Of a stretch of 64,000 bases of DNA, positions 9,655-18,766 are shown one piece after another. A program made the translations under genes and the position numbers. Every line of letters starts with the position of its first letter. Positions within the stretch are counted from its first letter, which is position 1. Under the pieces are notes generated by a model that saw only the letters and a program-made list of their open reading frames with translations, was not told the DNA's origin and searched no databases. Origin of the DNA: Pseudoduganella ginsengisoli (GTDB taxonomy: Bacteria; Pseudomonadota; Gammaproteobacteria; Burkholderiales; Burkholderiaceae_D); NCBI RefSeq assembly GCF_009720865.1, contig NZ_WNLA01000003.1, forward strand, positions 248,001 through 312,000. The letters run 5' to 3'.

Positions 9655-10266
9655 ATGGGCAACCGCCTCTCTAAAATCGCAACCCGTACCGGTGACAACG
9701 GCACCACGGGCCTGGGCGATGGCAGCCGTACCGACAAAGACAGCGTGCGCATTTGCGCCATCGGCGACGTTGATGAATTGAATTCCCATATCGGCCTGCT
9801 GCTGGCTGAAGACATGCCGGACGACATGCGCGATGAACTGGTGGGCGTGCAGCACGACTTGTTCGACCTGGGCGGAGAACTGTGCATTCCAGGCTACCAG
9901 ATGATCAAGGAAGAGCACGTGGAAAAGCTCGACGCGCTGCTGGCCAAGCACAACGCCACCTTGCCTGCGCTGACGGAATTCATTTTGCCGGCCGGCTCGC
10001 GCGCCGCATCGCTGGCCCACGTATGCCGCACCATTTGCCGCCGTGCCGAACGCAGCATCGTCACCCTGGGCAAGGCGGAAACCATCCATGACCACCCGCG
10101 CCAGTATGTGAACCGCCTGTCGGACTTGATGTTCGTATTGGCCCGCGTATTGAACCGCTTTGCCGGCGGCGGCGACGTGCTGTGGCAGCACGAGCGCAAA
10201 TCGCGCAAGGAAACCAAAGCAGAGTATGCGGCCAAAGCCGCTGCCGGCGCGGCGGACGAAGAGTAA
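9655..10266 (+). CDS. Cob(I)alamin adenosyltransferase, PduO type
   Basis: 203 residues. The N-terminal ATP-binding signature (TRTGDNGTTGLGDGSRTDKD) and CRTICRRAERSIV with the catalytic Arg are characteristic of PduO/MMAB enzymes, which transfer adenosine from ATP to cob(I)alamin to make coenzyme B12. The C terminus is a short Lys/Ala-rich tail. ATG 9655 is preceded by GGAGA at 9642; the frame is open far upstream but only because it runs antisense to glcD. It converges with the small periplasmic gene at 10273 with six bases between. Confidence 0.94.
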   Translation: MGNRLSKIATRTGDNGTTGLGDGSRTDKDSVRICAIGDVDELNSHIGLLLAEDMPDDMRDELVGVQHDLFDLGGELCIPGYQMIKEEHVEKLDALLAKHNATLPALTEFILPAGSRAASLAHVCRTICRRAERSIVTLGKAETIHDHPRQYVNRLSDLMFVLARVLNRFAGGGDVLWQHERKSRKETKAEYAAKAAAGAADEE

Positions 10267-10272
10267 GACGCT

Positions 10273-10833
10273 TCAGAACACGACAGCGGGAGACGGCTGG
10301 TCTGGTTTCACCCACACCTGGGCAGGCCGGTAAGACACCACCAGCACGTCGCGGAACTCGGCAGGAAACTGCATTTTCAGCGAATGGAAATCCTCGCCGG
10401 CCGCCAATTCCGCCCGCACTTCCAGCGGCGCTTCATGGCTGTGCGCACCCTGCATGCGCACCAGCGTCATAGCCCGCTCCCGCAATTTTTGCTGCACTTG
10501 CGCAGCGGCCGGCCATTGCCAGCCACGGAATGCCAGCGGCTGCCCTGCTTTGACTGCCGCGCGCGTGGCCTGCTCAAACTTGCGGTGCGCGCCATCGAGC
10601 GCCTGCTGGAATTGCGCTGCAGGCATGGTGGCGTGCGTCAGCATGAATTCTTCAAACGGGCGGCTTGGGGCCAGCGCCTGGTGCAGCGCTTGCGCATAGT
10701 CGAGGTATAAAGTCAGCGACAAGTGCCCACCTTCGCGCAGCACCAAGGTCGCGCGGTTCGACTCCATTTCGTGCGCATGGCCAGCCGTCAGGCCGGCCAT
10801 GCACAGTACCACTGCTGCAATCGACTGCTTCAT
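10273..10833 (-). CDS. Small secreted protein of unknown function, coupled to the YHYH lipoprotein
   Basis: 186 residues. A clear signal peptide (MKQSIAAVVLCMAGLTAGHA) is followed by a mature N terminus beginning HEMESNRATLVLREGG. The rest is predicted mixed beta/helical with scattered His residues (HAHE, GAHSHEAP, DFHSLK), which could bind metal, but no family is recognised. The start ATG at 10833 shares its A with the TAA stop of the upstream gene, so translation is probably coupled. Its closeness to the DUF4214/PEBP/YHYH lipoprotein suggests a shared envelope role. The beta-rich start loosely recalls periplasmic domains of HupE-like proteins, but no membrane helices are present; that comparison is weak. 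Confidence 0.7.
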   Translation of the reverse strand: MKQSIAAVVLCMAGLTAGHAHEMESNRATLVLREGGHLSLTLYLDYAQALHQALAPSRPFEEFMLTHATMPAAQFQQALDGAHRKFEQATRAAVKAGQPLAFRGWQWPAAAQVQQKLRERAMTLVRMQGAHSHEAPLEVRAELAAGEDFHSLKMQFPAEFRDVLVVSYRPAQVWVKPDQPSPAVVF

Positions 10834-13193
10834 TAAAACTTCCTGCAATCCGTTTCCGTGGCGGTTTGCACGCCATTGGTTTTAAATACAAAGTTCCAGC
10901 ACACGCTGCTGGTGCGGGAATACAGGATTTGATACTTGTTGCTGCCCTGCTCCCATTCCAGCGTCGTCGTGCCGCCGATCGCCAGGCTGGCTGCCGACGC
11001 ATTCAGCGTCATGTTGGAGACGCCGGAACCGCCGCCCGGGCCTTGCGGGCTATGCAGGACGGCGAACTTGCCGCCCTGCCCTGCCAGATCCGGACTTGGC
11101 GTGCCACGGAAGCACGACAGGATGTACGGGCTGGCATCCGTCACATGGTACGCATAGCCCGACGGTGCGTTCGGGTGCGACAGCGTATTGCCGCCGCACA
11201 CGGCATCGCGCGTGGCCGTGGTGCCATCAGGATTGTTGTAGCCAAAGATCGCAAAGCCATCCAGCGCCCAGCCAATCGGATGGGTATCCCAGTAGCTGGA
11301 ACTCTGGTCCGCCATCATGCAGACCGGCGCCGCATGGTAGTGGTAATCGTCCGCGCGGCCGGCATGGCCGTTACAGATATCCAGTTCACCCTGCACCTTG
11401 GTATCGCCGCCACCGGTCGAGGTATCGCAGCCGCCCTGCTTGCACGGATTGAAGATCGGGATGCCGTTGATGGCCAGGCCGATCGGGCCATCGACTGCTG
11501 TCGTCGTGTTGGCCGCAATGGCCGGGTTCAGCGGGATCTTCCACGCATTCGAGCCCGTGAAGTTCTGCGGCGTCGGCACTTGCAGGATGGTTTGCGTAAT
11601 CCCTTTCATCATCGGGTGCGCAGTCTGGATGCCGTACGTGCTGAAGTAGGCATACGTGTCATCGCATGTAATACCAAGGCTGTTGGCCTTTTCATAGGGA
11701 CCGATGGCGCGCTGCATGGACAGGCAATTCAACGTGGCCTGCGTGGGGGTATTCAGCAAGTTCAATGCCGCGGTTTTCAGGGTCACCGGCGCCAGCGCCT
11801 GCGTCAGCACGCTGCCTGTGACCTGGCTGGCTGTGTACGCCGACAGGTTGGGCGCTGCCGACAGCGCATACACGGTGTACGTGTACGTCTTGGTGCCTGC
11901 GCCGGACGAGCAAGGCGCCGCATAGCCAAGGCCCGCGCCATCATCGGCAAAGCCCAGCGTGCCCACGCCAGTGCTGTTCACGGCCAGGCTGGTGACGGAC
12001 GCGGGGATGTTATACAGCAGCCAGTTGTATTTGACGCTGCCGGGGCCGGGGATGGTGCTCATCACGACCGCGTAGCTTTGCGTATTGGCCGGAGCGCCGC
12101 TCCAGGCCAGCGGCGGCGACTTGCTGCTGCCATCGCACGTATACGTATTGGGCATCGTGGCGCCTTCCACACCCGCTGCCGACGTGACGGTAAAGCCCGA
12201 TGAACTGGTCCCGGCCGCCGGCGTCACGCTCACCGTGCCGGATGCCGCACTGTTGCCGGCTGCATTCGTGGCAATCACCGAGCAGGTGTACATCGTGCCG
12301 TTGGCCAGGCCCATGACGGCCAGCGGGCTGGCGGTGCCTTGGGCCGTGACCGTGGCAGTTCCCGCCACGCAGGACGCGGTATAGCCGGTGACCGGCGAAC
12401 TGCCAGCTTGCGACGGCGCAGTAAAGGCGATACTGGCGCTGCCATTGCCTGCCGTGGCGGCGCCGATCTGCGGCGCGTCCGGTACGGTGCCAGCGGGCTT
12501 CCCGAACGGCTTATAGGCAATGCCATTGCGGATGGCCGGCAAGACGCGCTGGGTATTCTCCTCGCCTTCGCTGAAATACTGCAGCACGTCCGGCACGTCC
12601 GTGGCTTTGGTATCCAGGATATTGTTCCAGTACGCTTCGCCTCCGGCGTCCGGCTCGCGGCCCAGCACATTGCGGTAAAACGCCTTCACCAGCGCAGCAT
12701 TGGTTGGCGACTTGCCATACAGCGCAATGGATTCCTCGGAAGACAGGAAATAGCCGGCAACCGTACGCAAATTCAGGCCGTTACGGTCCATCGCATCGAT
12801 CCAGTAACCCAGCCCGGCCGTGTCCGGAACCCGGCCGAATGCCGCCTGGTACAAGCGATAAGCTTTGCCGGCCGTACCTGTAACATCAAACGATACGTTC
12901 AAATCGGAAAAGGCCAGCAACTGCTTGCTGGTCACGGTGACTGAGGCGCCGCCGTTGACCGGGGTCACGATGAAACCGGAACCTTCCGCGGTAATCGTGT
13001 ATTCGCTGCGTTTGCCGGTGAATGTCTGCGTCGCGCCTGCGGCAGTGGGGTCGGCTTTGACCGGTTCGGTAGACGGGGCTGCGCCCATTTGCAGGCGCTG
13101 GCTGGATGGCTGGTCGCTGCCGCCACATCCCGTTAAGCCTGCCAGTCCCGCCAGACTGGCGGCTATCAGAACGGAAGCATGAATCGCACGCAT
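10833..13193 (-). CDS. Lipoprotein with DUF4214, Fn3, PEBP-like and YHYH modules
   Basis: 786 residues. The signal peptide ends in lipobox LTGC (Cys 23), so the protein should be a lipoprotein facing the periplasm or cell surface. Modules in order: a beta stretch with a DUF4214 domain (~60-215, AYRLYQAAFGRVPD and YRNVLGREPDAGGEAYW); a fibronectin III-like domain (~240-328, TGYTASCVAG, NGTMYTCSVIATNAAG); a YbhB-like PEBP domain (~333-490, TCDGSSKSPPLAWSGAP, NWLLYNIPA); and a YHYH domain (~500-700, GLAINGIPIFNPC, DDYHYHAAP, PIGWALDGFAIFG). RBS GGAGGGG precedes ATG 13193. It lies downstream of dxs on the same strand, 105 bases away, and is coupled to the next gene. Function unknown; DUF4214 in other proteins accompanies secreted or surface proteins. 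Confidence 0.85.
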   Translation of the reverse strand: MRAIHASVLIAASLAGLAGLTGCGGSDQPSSQRLQMGAAPSTEPVKADPTAAGATQTFTGKRSEYTITAEGSGFIVTPVNGGASVTVTSKQLLAFSDLNVSFDVTGTAGKAYRLYQAAFGRVPDTAGLGYWIDAMDRNGLNLRTVAGYFLSSEESIALYGKSPTNAALVKAFYRNVLGREPDAGGEAYWNNILDTKATDVPDVLQYFSEGEENTQRVLPAIRNGIAYKPFGKPAGTVPDAPQIGAATAGNGSASIAFTAPSQAGSSPVTGYTASCVAGTATVTAQGTASPLAVMGLANGTMYTCSVIATNAAGNSAASGTVSVTPAAGTSSSGFTVTSAAGVEGATMPNTYTCDGSSKSPPLAWSGAPANTQSYAVVMSTIPGPGSVKYNWLLYNIPASVTSLAVNSTGVGTLGFADDGAGLGYAAPCSSGAGTKTYTYTVYALSAAPNLSAYTASQVTGSVLTQALAPVTLKTAALNLLNTPTQATLNCLSMQRAIGPYEKANSLGITCDDTYAYFSTYGIQTAHPMMKGITQTILQVPTPQNFTGSNAWKIPLNPAIAANTTTAVDGPIGLAINGIPIFNPCKQGGCDTSTGGGDTKVQGELDICNGHAGRADDYHYHAAPVCMMADQSSSYWDTHPIGWALDGFAIFGYNNPDGTTATRDAVCGGNTLSHPNAPSGYAYHVTDASPYILSCFRGTPSPDLAGQGGKFAVLHSPQGPGGGSGVSNMTLNASAASLAIGGTTTLEWEQGSNKYQILYSRTSSVCWNFVFKTNGVQTATETDCRKF

Positions 13194-13298
13194 AAGTTGC
13201 CCCTCCGCATTAGTCGAACGGCCATTATCGCGTGCAATTGTGGAGAAAGCAGGGAGTTGCGCGGATAAATTGGCATCCGCGCAACAGTTGGGTACCGC

Positions 13299-15185
13299 TT
13301 AGCCGTTGTTGACGACCAGGCGGGGTTCGTCCGAACCGGCTGGGAGTGTGCCAAAGCGGGCCTTGATGGAGGCGGCAATGCCATTGGCATCCAGGCCGGC
13401 CAGCGACAGCAGCTTGGCCGGATCGCCATGGTCAATGAACTTGTCCGGCAAGCCCAGCATCAGCACTGGCTTGACGATGGCTTCATTCGCCAGCGCTTCC
13501 GCCACGGCGGCGCCCGCGCCGCCCATGATGCAGCCTTCTTCGACGGTCACCAGTACATCGTGCGTGGCGGCCAGCAGCTTGACCAGTTCCACGTCCAGCG
13601 GTTTCACGAAGCGCATGTTGGCCACAGTCGCATCGAGCTGTTCCGCCGCGCCCAGGCTTGGCGCCACCATCGAGCCAAATGCCAGGATGGCAATCTTCTT
13701 GCCCTGGCGCTTGACTTCACCTTTGCCGATTTCAATCGTGGTCAGCGCAGGAGCGATGGCCGCGCCGATGCCGGCGCCGCGCGGATAGCGGACCGCAGCC
13801 GGGCCTTCGTAATGGTAGCCGGTGGTCAGCATCTGGCGGCATTCGTTTTCATCGGATGGCGCCATCACCACCATGTTCGGGATGCAGCGCAGGTACGCCA
13901 GGTCATAGTTGCCCGCATGGGTTGCGCCATCGGCGCCCACCAGTCCGGCGCGGTCCAGCGCAAACGTGACGTCCAGGTTTTGCAGCGCCACGTCGTGGAT
14001 CAGCTGGTCGTAAGCGCGCTGCAGGAAAGTCGAATAAATCGCCACCACCGGTTTCAAGCCTTCGCAAGCCAGGCCCGCGCCAAACGTGACGGCATGCTGT
14101 TCAGCGATGCCCACGTCGAAGTAGCGGTCCGGGTTTTCCTTTTCAAAACGCACCATGCCGGAACCTTCGCGCATGGCAGGCGTGATGCCGACCAGGCGCT
14201 TGTCCTGTTTCGCCATGTCGCACAGCCAGTTGCCGAAGACTTCCGTGTACGTGATTTTCGCCGGCGTGGCCGACGGCTTGATGCCTTCGGCCGGATTGAA
14301 TTTAGGCGTGCCGTGGTACAGGATCGGTTCCGCCTCGGCCAGCTTGTAGCCCTGGCCTTTTTTCGTCACCACGTGCAGGAATTGCGGGCCTTTCAGCTTC
14401 TTGATGTTTTCCAGCGTAGGGATCAAGGATTCCAGGTCGTGGCCATCGATCGGACCGATGTAGTTGAAACCGAATTCCTCGAACATCGTGGCCGGCACCA
14501 CCATGCCTTTTGCGTGTTCTTCGAAACGCTTGGCCAGTTCCAGCACTGGCGCGGGCAGCACGGACTTGCCGACGTTTTTCGCGGCCGCGTAAAACTGGCC
14601 CGACATCAAACGCGCCAGGTAGCGGTTCAATGCCCCCACCGGCGGCGAAATCGACATGTCGTTGTCGTTCAAGATCACCAGCAAGTTCAAGTCTTCCTGC
14701 ACGCCAGCATTATTCAGCGCTTCAAACGCCATGCCGGCCGTCATCGAGCCATCGCCAATGACGGCAATCGCGTGGCGGTGTTCGCCCTTGATCTTGGCTG
14801 CCTGCGCCATGCCCAGCGCAGCGGAAATCGACGTCGACGAGTGGGCCGTGCCAAATGTGTCGTATTCGCTTTCCACGCGGCGCGGGAAGCCGGAAATGCC
14901 ATCCATCTGGCGCAGCGTGTGCATCTGCTTGCGGCGGCCCGTCAAGATCTTGTGCGAGTAGGTCTGGTGGCCCACGTCCCACACGATACGGTCATAGGGC
15001 GTGTTGAACACGTAGTGCAGCGCAACCGTCAATTCCACCGTGCCCAGGTTGGAAGACAGGTGGCCGCCGGTTTTCGACACGCTGTCGAGCAGGTAATGGC
15101 GCAATTCATGCGCCAGCGGCGTCAATTGGTGGCGCGCCAGTTTGCGCACGTCCGCCGGATCATCGATATTGTCTAGCAAGTTCAT
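13299..15185 (-). CDS. dxs: 1-deoxy-D-xylulose-5-phosphate synthase
   Basis: 628 residues, normal length. It condenses pyruvate and glyceraldehyde 3-phosphate, the first step of the MEP isoprenoid pathway, in the cytoplasm with thiamine diphosphate. Visible motifs are the N-terminal [17 protein letters not shown] with catalytic His, the TPP/Mg motif [15 protein letters not shown], the transketolase-like [15 protein letters not shown] and the C-terminal EEGCIMGG. Its ATG abuts the ispA stop codon directly, so it is the third gene of xseB-ispA-dxs. Confidence 0.97.
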   Translation of the reverse strand: MNLLDNIDDPADVRKLARHQLTPLAHELRHYLLDSVSKTGGHLSSNLGTVELTVALHYVFNTPYDRIVWDVGHQTYSHKILTGRRKQMHTLRQMDGISGFPRRVESEYDTFGTAHSSTSISAALGMAQAAKIKGEHRHAIAVIGDGSMTAGMAFEALNNAGVQEDLNLLVILNDNDMSISPPVGALNRYLARLMSGQFYAAAKNVGKSVLPAPVLELAKRFEEHAKGMVVPATMFEEFGFNYIGPIDGHDLESLIPTLENIKKLKGPQFLHVVTKKGQGYKLAEAEPILYHGTPKFNPAEGIKPSATPAKITYTEVFGNWLCDMAKQDKRLVGITPAMREGSGMVRFEKENPDRYFDVGIAEQHAVTFGAGLACEGLKPVVAIYSTFLQRAYDQLIHDVALQNLDVTFALDRAGLVGADGATHAGNYDLAYLRCIPNMVVMAPSDENECRQMLTTGYHYEGPAAVRYPRGAGIGAAIAPALTTIEIGKGEVKRQGKKIAILAFGSMVAPSLGAAEQLDATVANMRFVKPLDVELVKLLAATHDVLVTVEEGCIMGGAGAAVAEALANEAIVKPVLMLGLPDKFIDHGDPAKLLSLAGLDANGIAASIKARFGTLPAGSDEPRLVVNNG

Positions 15186-16073
15186 TTAAGCCTTCCGCTG
15201 CACGATCAGGTCCGCCAGTTCGCGTAACCGCAGTGCTTTGTCTCCAAATGGCGCCAGCGCCGCATGCGCTTCCTGCCGCAGTTTTTCCGCCAGTGCGCGC
15301 GACGGTTCCAGGCCCAGGATCGATACATACGTGGGCTTGTTGTCGGCGGCATCTTTGCCTGCCGTCTTGCCCAGCGTGGCCGAATCCGCCGTGGCGTCCA
15401 GCACGTCGTCCACCACCTGGAACGCCAGGCCGATGGCGCGCGCATACACGTTCAGCGCCGTCATTTCTTCAATCGACAAGTCCTTGCCGGCCAGCGCACC
15501 CAATACCACCGACGCGCGCAGCAAGGCGCCTGTTTTCAGCTGGTGCATGCGCTCCAGCTGTTCCAGCGACAAACTGATGCCAACGCTGTCCAGGTCGATG
15601 GCCTGGCCGCCGCACATCCCGGCCGAACCAGCCGCGTGGGCCAGCAGGCGCAACATCTGTACCTGGCGCGCCGAAGGCAAGCTCGCGTCAGCCAAGACCA
15701 AAAACGCTTGCGCCTGCAACGCATCGCCCACCAGCAGCGCGGTGGCTTCGTCATAGGCAACGTGCACCGTGGGTTTGCCACGGCGCAGTTCATCATCATC
15801 CATGCACGGCATATCGTCGTGCACCAGCGAATAGGCGTGAATCATTTCCACGGCGGCCGCAGCGCGCGACAGCACGGCGCTATCGGCGCCGGACAATTCG
15901 CCGGCCGCATACACCAGCAGCGGGCGCACGCGTTTGCCGCCGCCCAGCAATGCATAACGCATCGCGTCATGCAATTTCGCTGGTTCCGTACCAGCGGCAG
16001 GCAGGTAGCCGTCCATGTCGGTTTCCATGCCGGCCTGGATGGTTTTCATCCAATCCTGGAACGTGGCGCTCAT
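15186..16073 (-). CDS. ispA: Farnesyl diphosphate synthase (polyprenyl synthetase)
   Basis: 295 residues. It extends dimethylallyl/geranyl diphosphate with isopentenyl diphosphate to farnesyl diphosphate. The first aspartate-rich motif is DDMPCMDDDELRRG (~90) and the second is QVVDDVLD; GGKRVRPLL marks the N-terminal substrate-binding Arg/Lys. It overlaps xseB by four bases (ATGA) and abuts dxs, the conserved proteobacterial arrangement that links C5 precursor supply to prenyl chain elongation. Confidence 0.96.
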   Translation of the reverse strand: MSATFQDWMKTIQAGMETDMDGYLPAAGTEPAKLHDAMRYALLGGGKRVRPLLVYAAGELSGADSAVLSRAAAAVEMIHAYSLVHDDMPCMDDDELRRGKPTVHVAYDEATALLVGDALQAQAFLVLADASLPSARQVQMLRLLAHAAGSAGMCGGQAIDLDSVGISLSLEQLERMHQLKTGALLRASVVLGALAGKDLSIEEMTALNVYARAIGLAFQVVDDVLDATADSATLGKTAGKDAADNKPTYVSILGLEPSRALAEKLRQEAHAALAPFGDKALRLRELADLIVQRKA

Positions 16074-16336
16074 GCCTGCACCTCATCAGCAAACGGTTTC
16101 AGCATATCGCCTTCCAATACTTTCACTTGCGACTCGACCTTATCGAGCTGACCTGCACAATATTTCACCAGTTCCGAACCGCGCGCATACGCAGCGACCG
16201 ACGCTTCCAGCGGCAATTGACCCGATTCCATTTGCGTCACCAGCGCGGCCAATTCAGCCATCGCTTCCTCAAAGGAAACCGGCGCAGCGGGGACGGGGCT
16301 GGCCGGTTCGGAATTCAGTTTTTTAGACATAAGCAT
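16070..16336 (-). CDS. xseB: Exodeoxyribonuclease VII small subunit
   Basis: 86 to 88 residues. SFEEAMAELAALVTQMESG followed by LPLEASVAAYARGSEL and the VKYCAGQLDKVE segment is the XseB signature of two helices. It binds XseA to form the single-strand-specific exonuclease VII. Two ATGs (16336 and 16330) are close together, neither with a strong RBS, so the start is uncertain by two codons. The stop overlaps the ispA start (ATGA). Confidence 0.93.
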   Translation of the reverse strand: MLMSKKLNSEPASPVPAAPVSFEEAMAELAALVTQMESGQLPLEASVAAYARGSELVKYCAGQLDKVESQVKVLEGDMLKPFADEVQA

Positions 16337-16669
16337 TTAATAGGATATCTGCGCAATATGGCCAGACAGTCAGCCTGCCGGCGCAGTGTAGCCCGTTATT
16401 TTAGAACAAACCAACGAATGAGGTTGAAAAATGGCACGTCTGCCACTCCCGATGAGTTGCATTAATGATTATTAATTTGCAACAACGCCACAGCCGGCAT
16501 GCGATTTTTCACTGCTATTAATGGAATGATTGTGCCATTTCATCCTGCTTGACGCCTTTTCACGGTATAATCTCCGGTTCTGTCCGAAATACCGTTTCCT
16601 TAACTGACAACAGGTCTTTACGGATTCTGTCTCTTCTTGGTTGCTGTACATTAATTAAGGGGGGTTGGG
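16337..16669. promoter_or_regulatory. Divergent promoter region between xseB and the Rieske oxygenase
   Basis: 333 bases without a gene. A perfect TATAAT occurs at 16566-16571 on the plus strand, about 100 bases before the oxygenase start, and GGGGGG at 16660-16665 can act as its ribosome binding site. A TTGACG lies upstream at 16549, but only 11 bases separate it from TATAAT, so it is not a matching -35. No RNA gene or repeat was recognised. Confidence 0.45.
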
Positions 16670-17770
16670 ATGTCCGATCTGGCTACCCACGCCATGCTGG
16701 CGCGCTCGAGCGCGCAACTTCCAGTAAACGTCTACTTTGACAAAACGCTGCTGCAGCGTGAAATGCAGTCTCTGTTTAAAGCCGGCCCGCGCTATGTCGG
16801 GCATGAATTGATGGTGCCGAACGCGGGCGACTTTATGACGCTGGCGGCGGAAAATGAAGGGCGCATGCTGGTGCGGAACGCCAATGGCCTGGAAGTCTTG
16901 TCCAATGTGTGCCGTCACCGCCAGGCAGTGATGTTCAATGGCCGCGGCAATGCCAATACCATTGTGTGTCCGCTGCACCGCTGGACCTATGACCTCAAGG
17001 GCGAATTGATCGGTGCGCCGCATTTTGCGGAAACGCCGTGCCTGAACTTGCCGAAGGCGAAGCTGCAAAGCTGGAATGGCTTGCTGTTCGAGCAAAACGG
17101 CTACAACGTCATGGACAAGCTGAAGGATCTGTCGGTCACGAAAGACCTGGACTTTTCCGGCTACATGTTCGACCACGTGGAAGTGCACGACTGCGATTAC
17201 AACTGGAAGACGTTTATTGAAGTCTACCTGGAGGATTACCACGTCGAGCCTTTCCACCCGGGCCTGGGCGCGTTCGTCAGCTGCGATGACTTGCGCTGGG
17301 AATTCGGCGCCGATTACAGCGTTCAAACCGTCGGCGTCAACCGCGGCTTGCGCAAATCCGGCTCGCCCATCTACCAGAAGTGGCACGAGCAAGTACTCAA
17401 GTTCCGCAATGGCGAACCGCCGCCCTATGGCGCGATCTGGCTGACGCTGTACCCGAACATCATGGTCGAGTGGTATCCGCACGTGCTGGTGGTATCGACC
17501 TTGTGGCCGCTGGGACCGCAGAAGACCCGCAACGTGGTGGAGTTCTACTATCCGGAAGAAATCGTGCTGTTCGAGCGCGAATTCGTCGATGCGGAACGCG
17601 CGGCTTATATGGAGACGTGCGTGGAAGACGATGAAATCGCGCTGCGCATGGATGCGGGACGCAAGATCCTGATGGAACGGGGCGAAAACGATGCCGGCCC
17701 ATACCAGTCGCCGATGGAAGACGGCATGCAGCACTTCCATGAGTGGTACCGAAGTAAGCTCGATGTTTAA
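16670..17770 (+). CDS. Rieske-type non-heme iron oxygenase, alpha subunit
   Basis: 366 residues. The Rieske 2Fe-2S centre is formed by NVCRHRQAVMF (~80) and CPLHRWTYDLKGEL (~99), the spacing of ring-hydroxylating oxygenases. The catalytic domain shows NWKTFIEVYLEDYHVEPFHPG (~177-197), giving the mononuclear iron histidines; a carboxylate ligand is likely in ETCVEDDEIALRM. Substrate is unknown; relatives include choline monooxygenase-like and carnitine/phenylpropionate oxygenases. No reductase, ferredoxin or beta subunit is nearby, so electrons must come from elsewhere. It is divergent from xseB-ispA-dxs, a placement I recall as conserved in Burkholderiales, which argues for a housekeeping rather than catabolic role. 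Confidence 0.88.
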   Translation: MSDLATHAMLARSSAQLPVNVYFDKTLLQREMQSLFKAGPRYVGHELMVPNAGDFMTLAAENEGRMLVRNANGLEVLSNVCRHRQAVMFNGRGNANTIVCPLHRWTYDLKGELIGAPHFAETPCLNLPKAKLQSWNGLLFEQNGYNVMDKLKDLSVTKDLDFSGYMFDHVEVHDCDYNWKTFIEVYLEDYHVEPFHPGLGAFVSCDDLRWEFGADYSVQTVGVNRGLRKSGSPIYQKWHEQVLKFRNGEPPPYGAIWLTLYPNIMVEWYPHVLVVSTLWPLGPQKTRNVVEFYYPEEIVLFEREFVDAERAAYMETCVEDDEIALRMDAGRKILMERGENDAGPYQSPMEDGMQHFHEWYRSKLDV

Positions 17771-17779
17771 GTAATTCGC

Positions 17780-17816
17780 GGGCGCGGCGGTGGATCGGAA
17801 GATCCGCCCCGCGCCC
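17780..17816 (+). terminator. Terminator hairpin after the Rieske oxygenase
   Basis: GGGCGCGG (17780-17787) pairs with CCGCGCCC (17809-17816), with GGATC/GATCC pairing inside. TTAGTGTTTT follows. It separates the oxygenase from the exporter gene 67 bases downstream. Confidence 0.7.
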
Positions 17817-17837
17817 TTAGTGTTTTAAAGGCCACCA

Positions 17838-18755
17838 ATGCACTCCCTCTGGATGCTACTGGCCAGTTTCCTGTTCGCCGCCATGGGCGTGTGCGTGAAG
17901 CTGGCTTCTGAAACCTATACCACGTCTGAACTGGTCATGTACCGCGGCATCATCGGCATGACGATCCTGTACACGATGATGCGCCTGCAAGGCGAAACCC
18001 TGAAGACCCGCTTTGCATGGGCCCATGCGTGGCGCGGCGTGGTGGGTGTGATGTCGCTGTGGCTGTGGTTCCACTCGATCGGCCAATTGCCGCTGGCCAC
18101 TGCCATGACGCTCAATTACATGGCGCCGATCTGGATGGCCGTGTGGCTGTTCACGCACGGCTGGTGGCACCGCACGGGCCATATCGAATGGCCGCTGATC
18201 GGCGCCGTGTTCATGAGCTTTGTCGGCGTCGTGCTGCTGTTGCAGCCCGCGTTCGAGAAAAACCTGCTGCAGCCGGCCCTGATGGCGCTGGGCTCGTCCG
18301 TGCTGACGGCCATGGCGTACCTGCAAGTGCGCAAGCTGGGACAGCTGGGCGAGCCGGAACACCGCGTCGTGTTTTATTTCTGCGTGTCGAATTTGCTGGC
18401 CGGCGTCGGCGGCCACATGCTGGAAGGCGGCGGCTTGATGTCGTGGCATGCCATCGGCAGCTGGCGCAATGCCGCGCTGCTGCTGGGGATCGGCTTGCTG
18501 GCCACGTCGGCCCAGGTCGCCATGACGCGCGCTTACCGCCTCGGCAAGACGCTGGTGGTGGCGAACTTGCAGTACACGGGCATCGTGTTTTCCAGTATCT
18601 GGGGCGTGCTGGTGTTTGCGGATTCCTTTGACTGGCATTCGTGGCTGGGCATCGCCATCATTCTCGCGTCAGGCAGCGCTGCAACGTTTTACAATACGCG
18701 CAGTACGGAACGCGGCAAGGCCATTGCCGATACCGATCCCATCGCCAGCGAATAA
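17838..18755 (+). CDS. EamA/DMT-family transporter
   Basis: 305 residues, almost entirely hydrophobic, with ten predicted transmembrane helices in two EamA repeats (~1-135 and ~145-290). Features are the N-terminal helix LLASFLFAAMGVCVKLASE, YRGIIGMTILYTMM, the helix end ATAMTLNYMAPIWM and, in the second half, QVAMTRAYRLGKTLVVANLQYTGIVF. Such inner-membrane proteins export metabolites or amino acids; substrate is not predictable. Its stop is 11 bases before the sulfurtransferase start, so the two are probably cotranscribed. Confidence 0.9.
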   Translation: MHSLWMLLASFLFAAMGVCVKLASETYTTSELVMYRGIIGMTILYTMMRLQGETLKTRFAWAHAWRGVVGVMSLWLWFHSIGQLPLATAMTLNYMAPIWMAVWLFTHGWWHRTGHIEWPLIGAVFMSFVGVVLLLQPAFEKNLLQPALMALGSSVLTAMAYLQVRKLGQLGEPEHRVVFYFCVSNLLAGVGGHMLEGGGLMSWHAIGSWRNAALLLGIGLLATSAQVAMTRAYRLGKTLVVANLQYTGIVFSSIWGVLVFADSFDWHSWLGIAIILASGSAATFYNTRSTERGKAIADTDPIASE

Positions 18756-18766
18756 GGACAACAAAT

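Noticed and set aside
16549..16571. TTGACG and TATAAT upstream of the Rieske gene as a full promoter
   Set aside because: The 11-base spacer is too short for a sigma-70 promoter; only the TATAAT is kept as a candidate.
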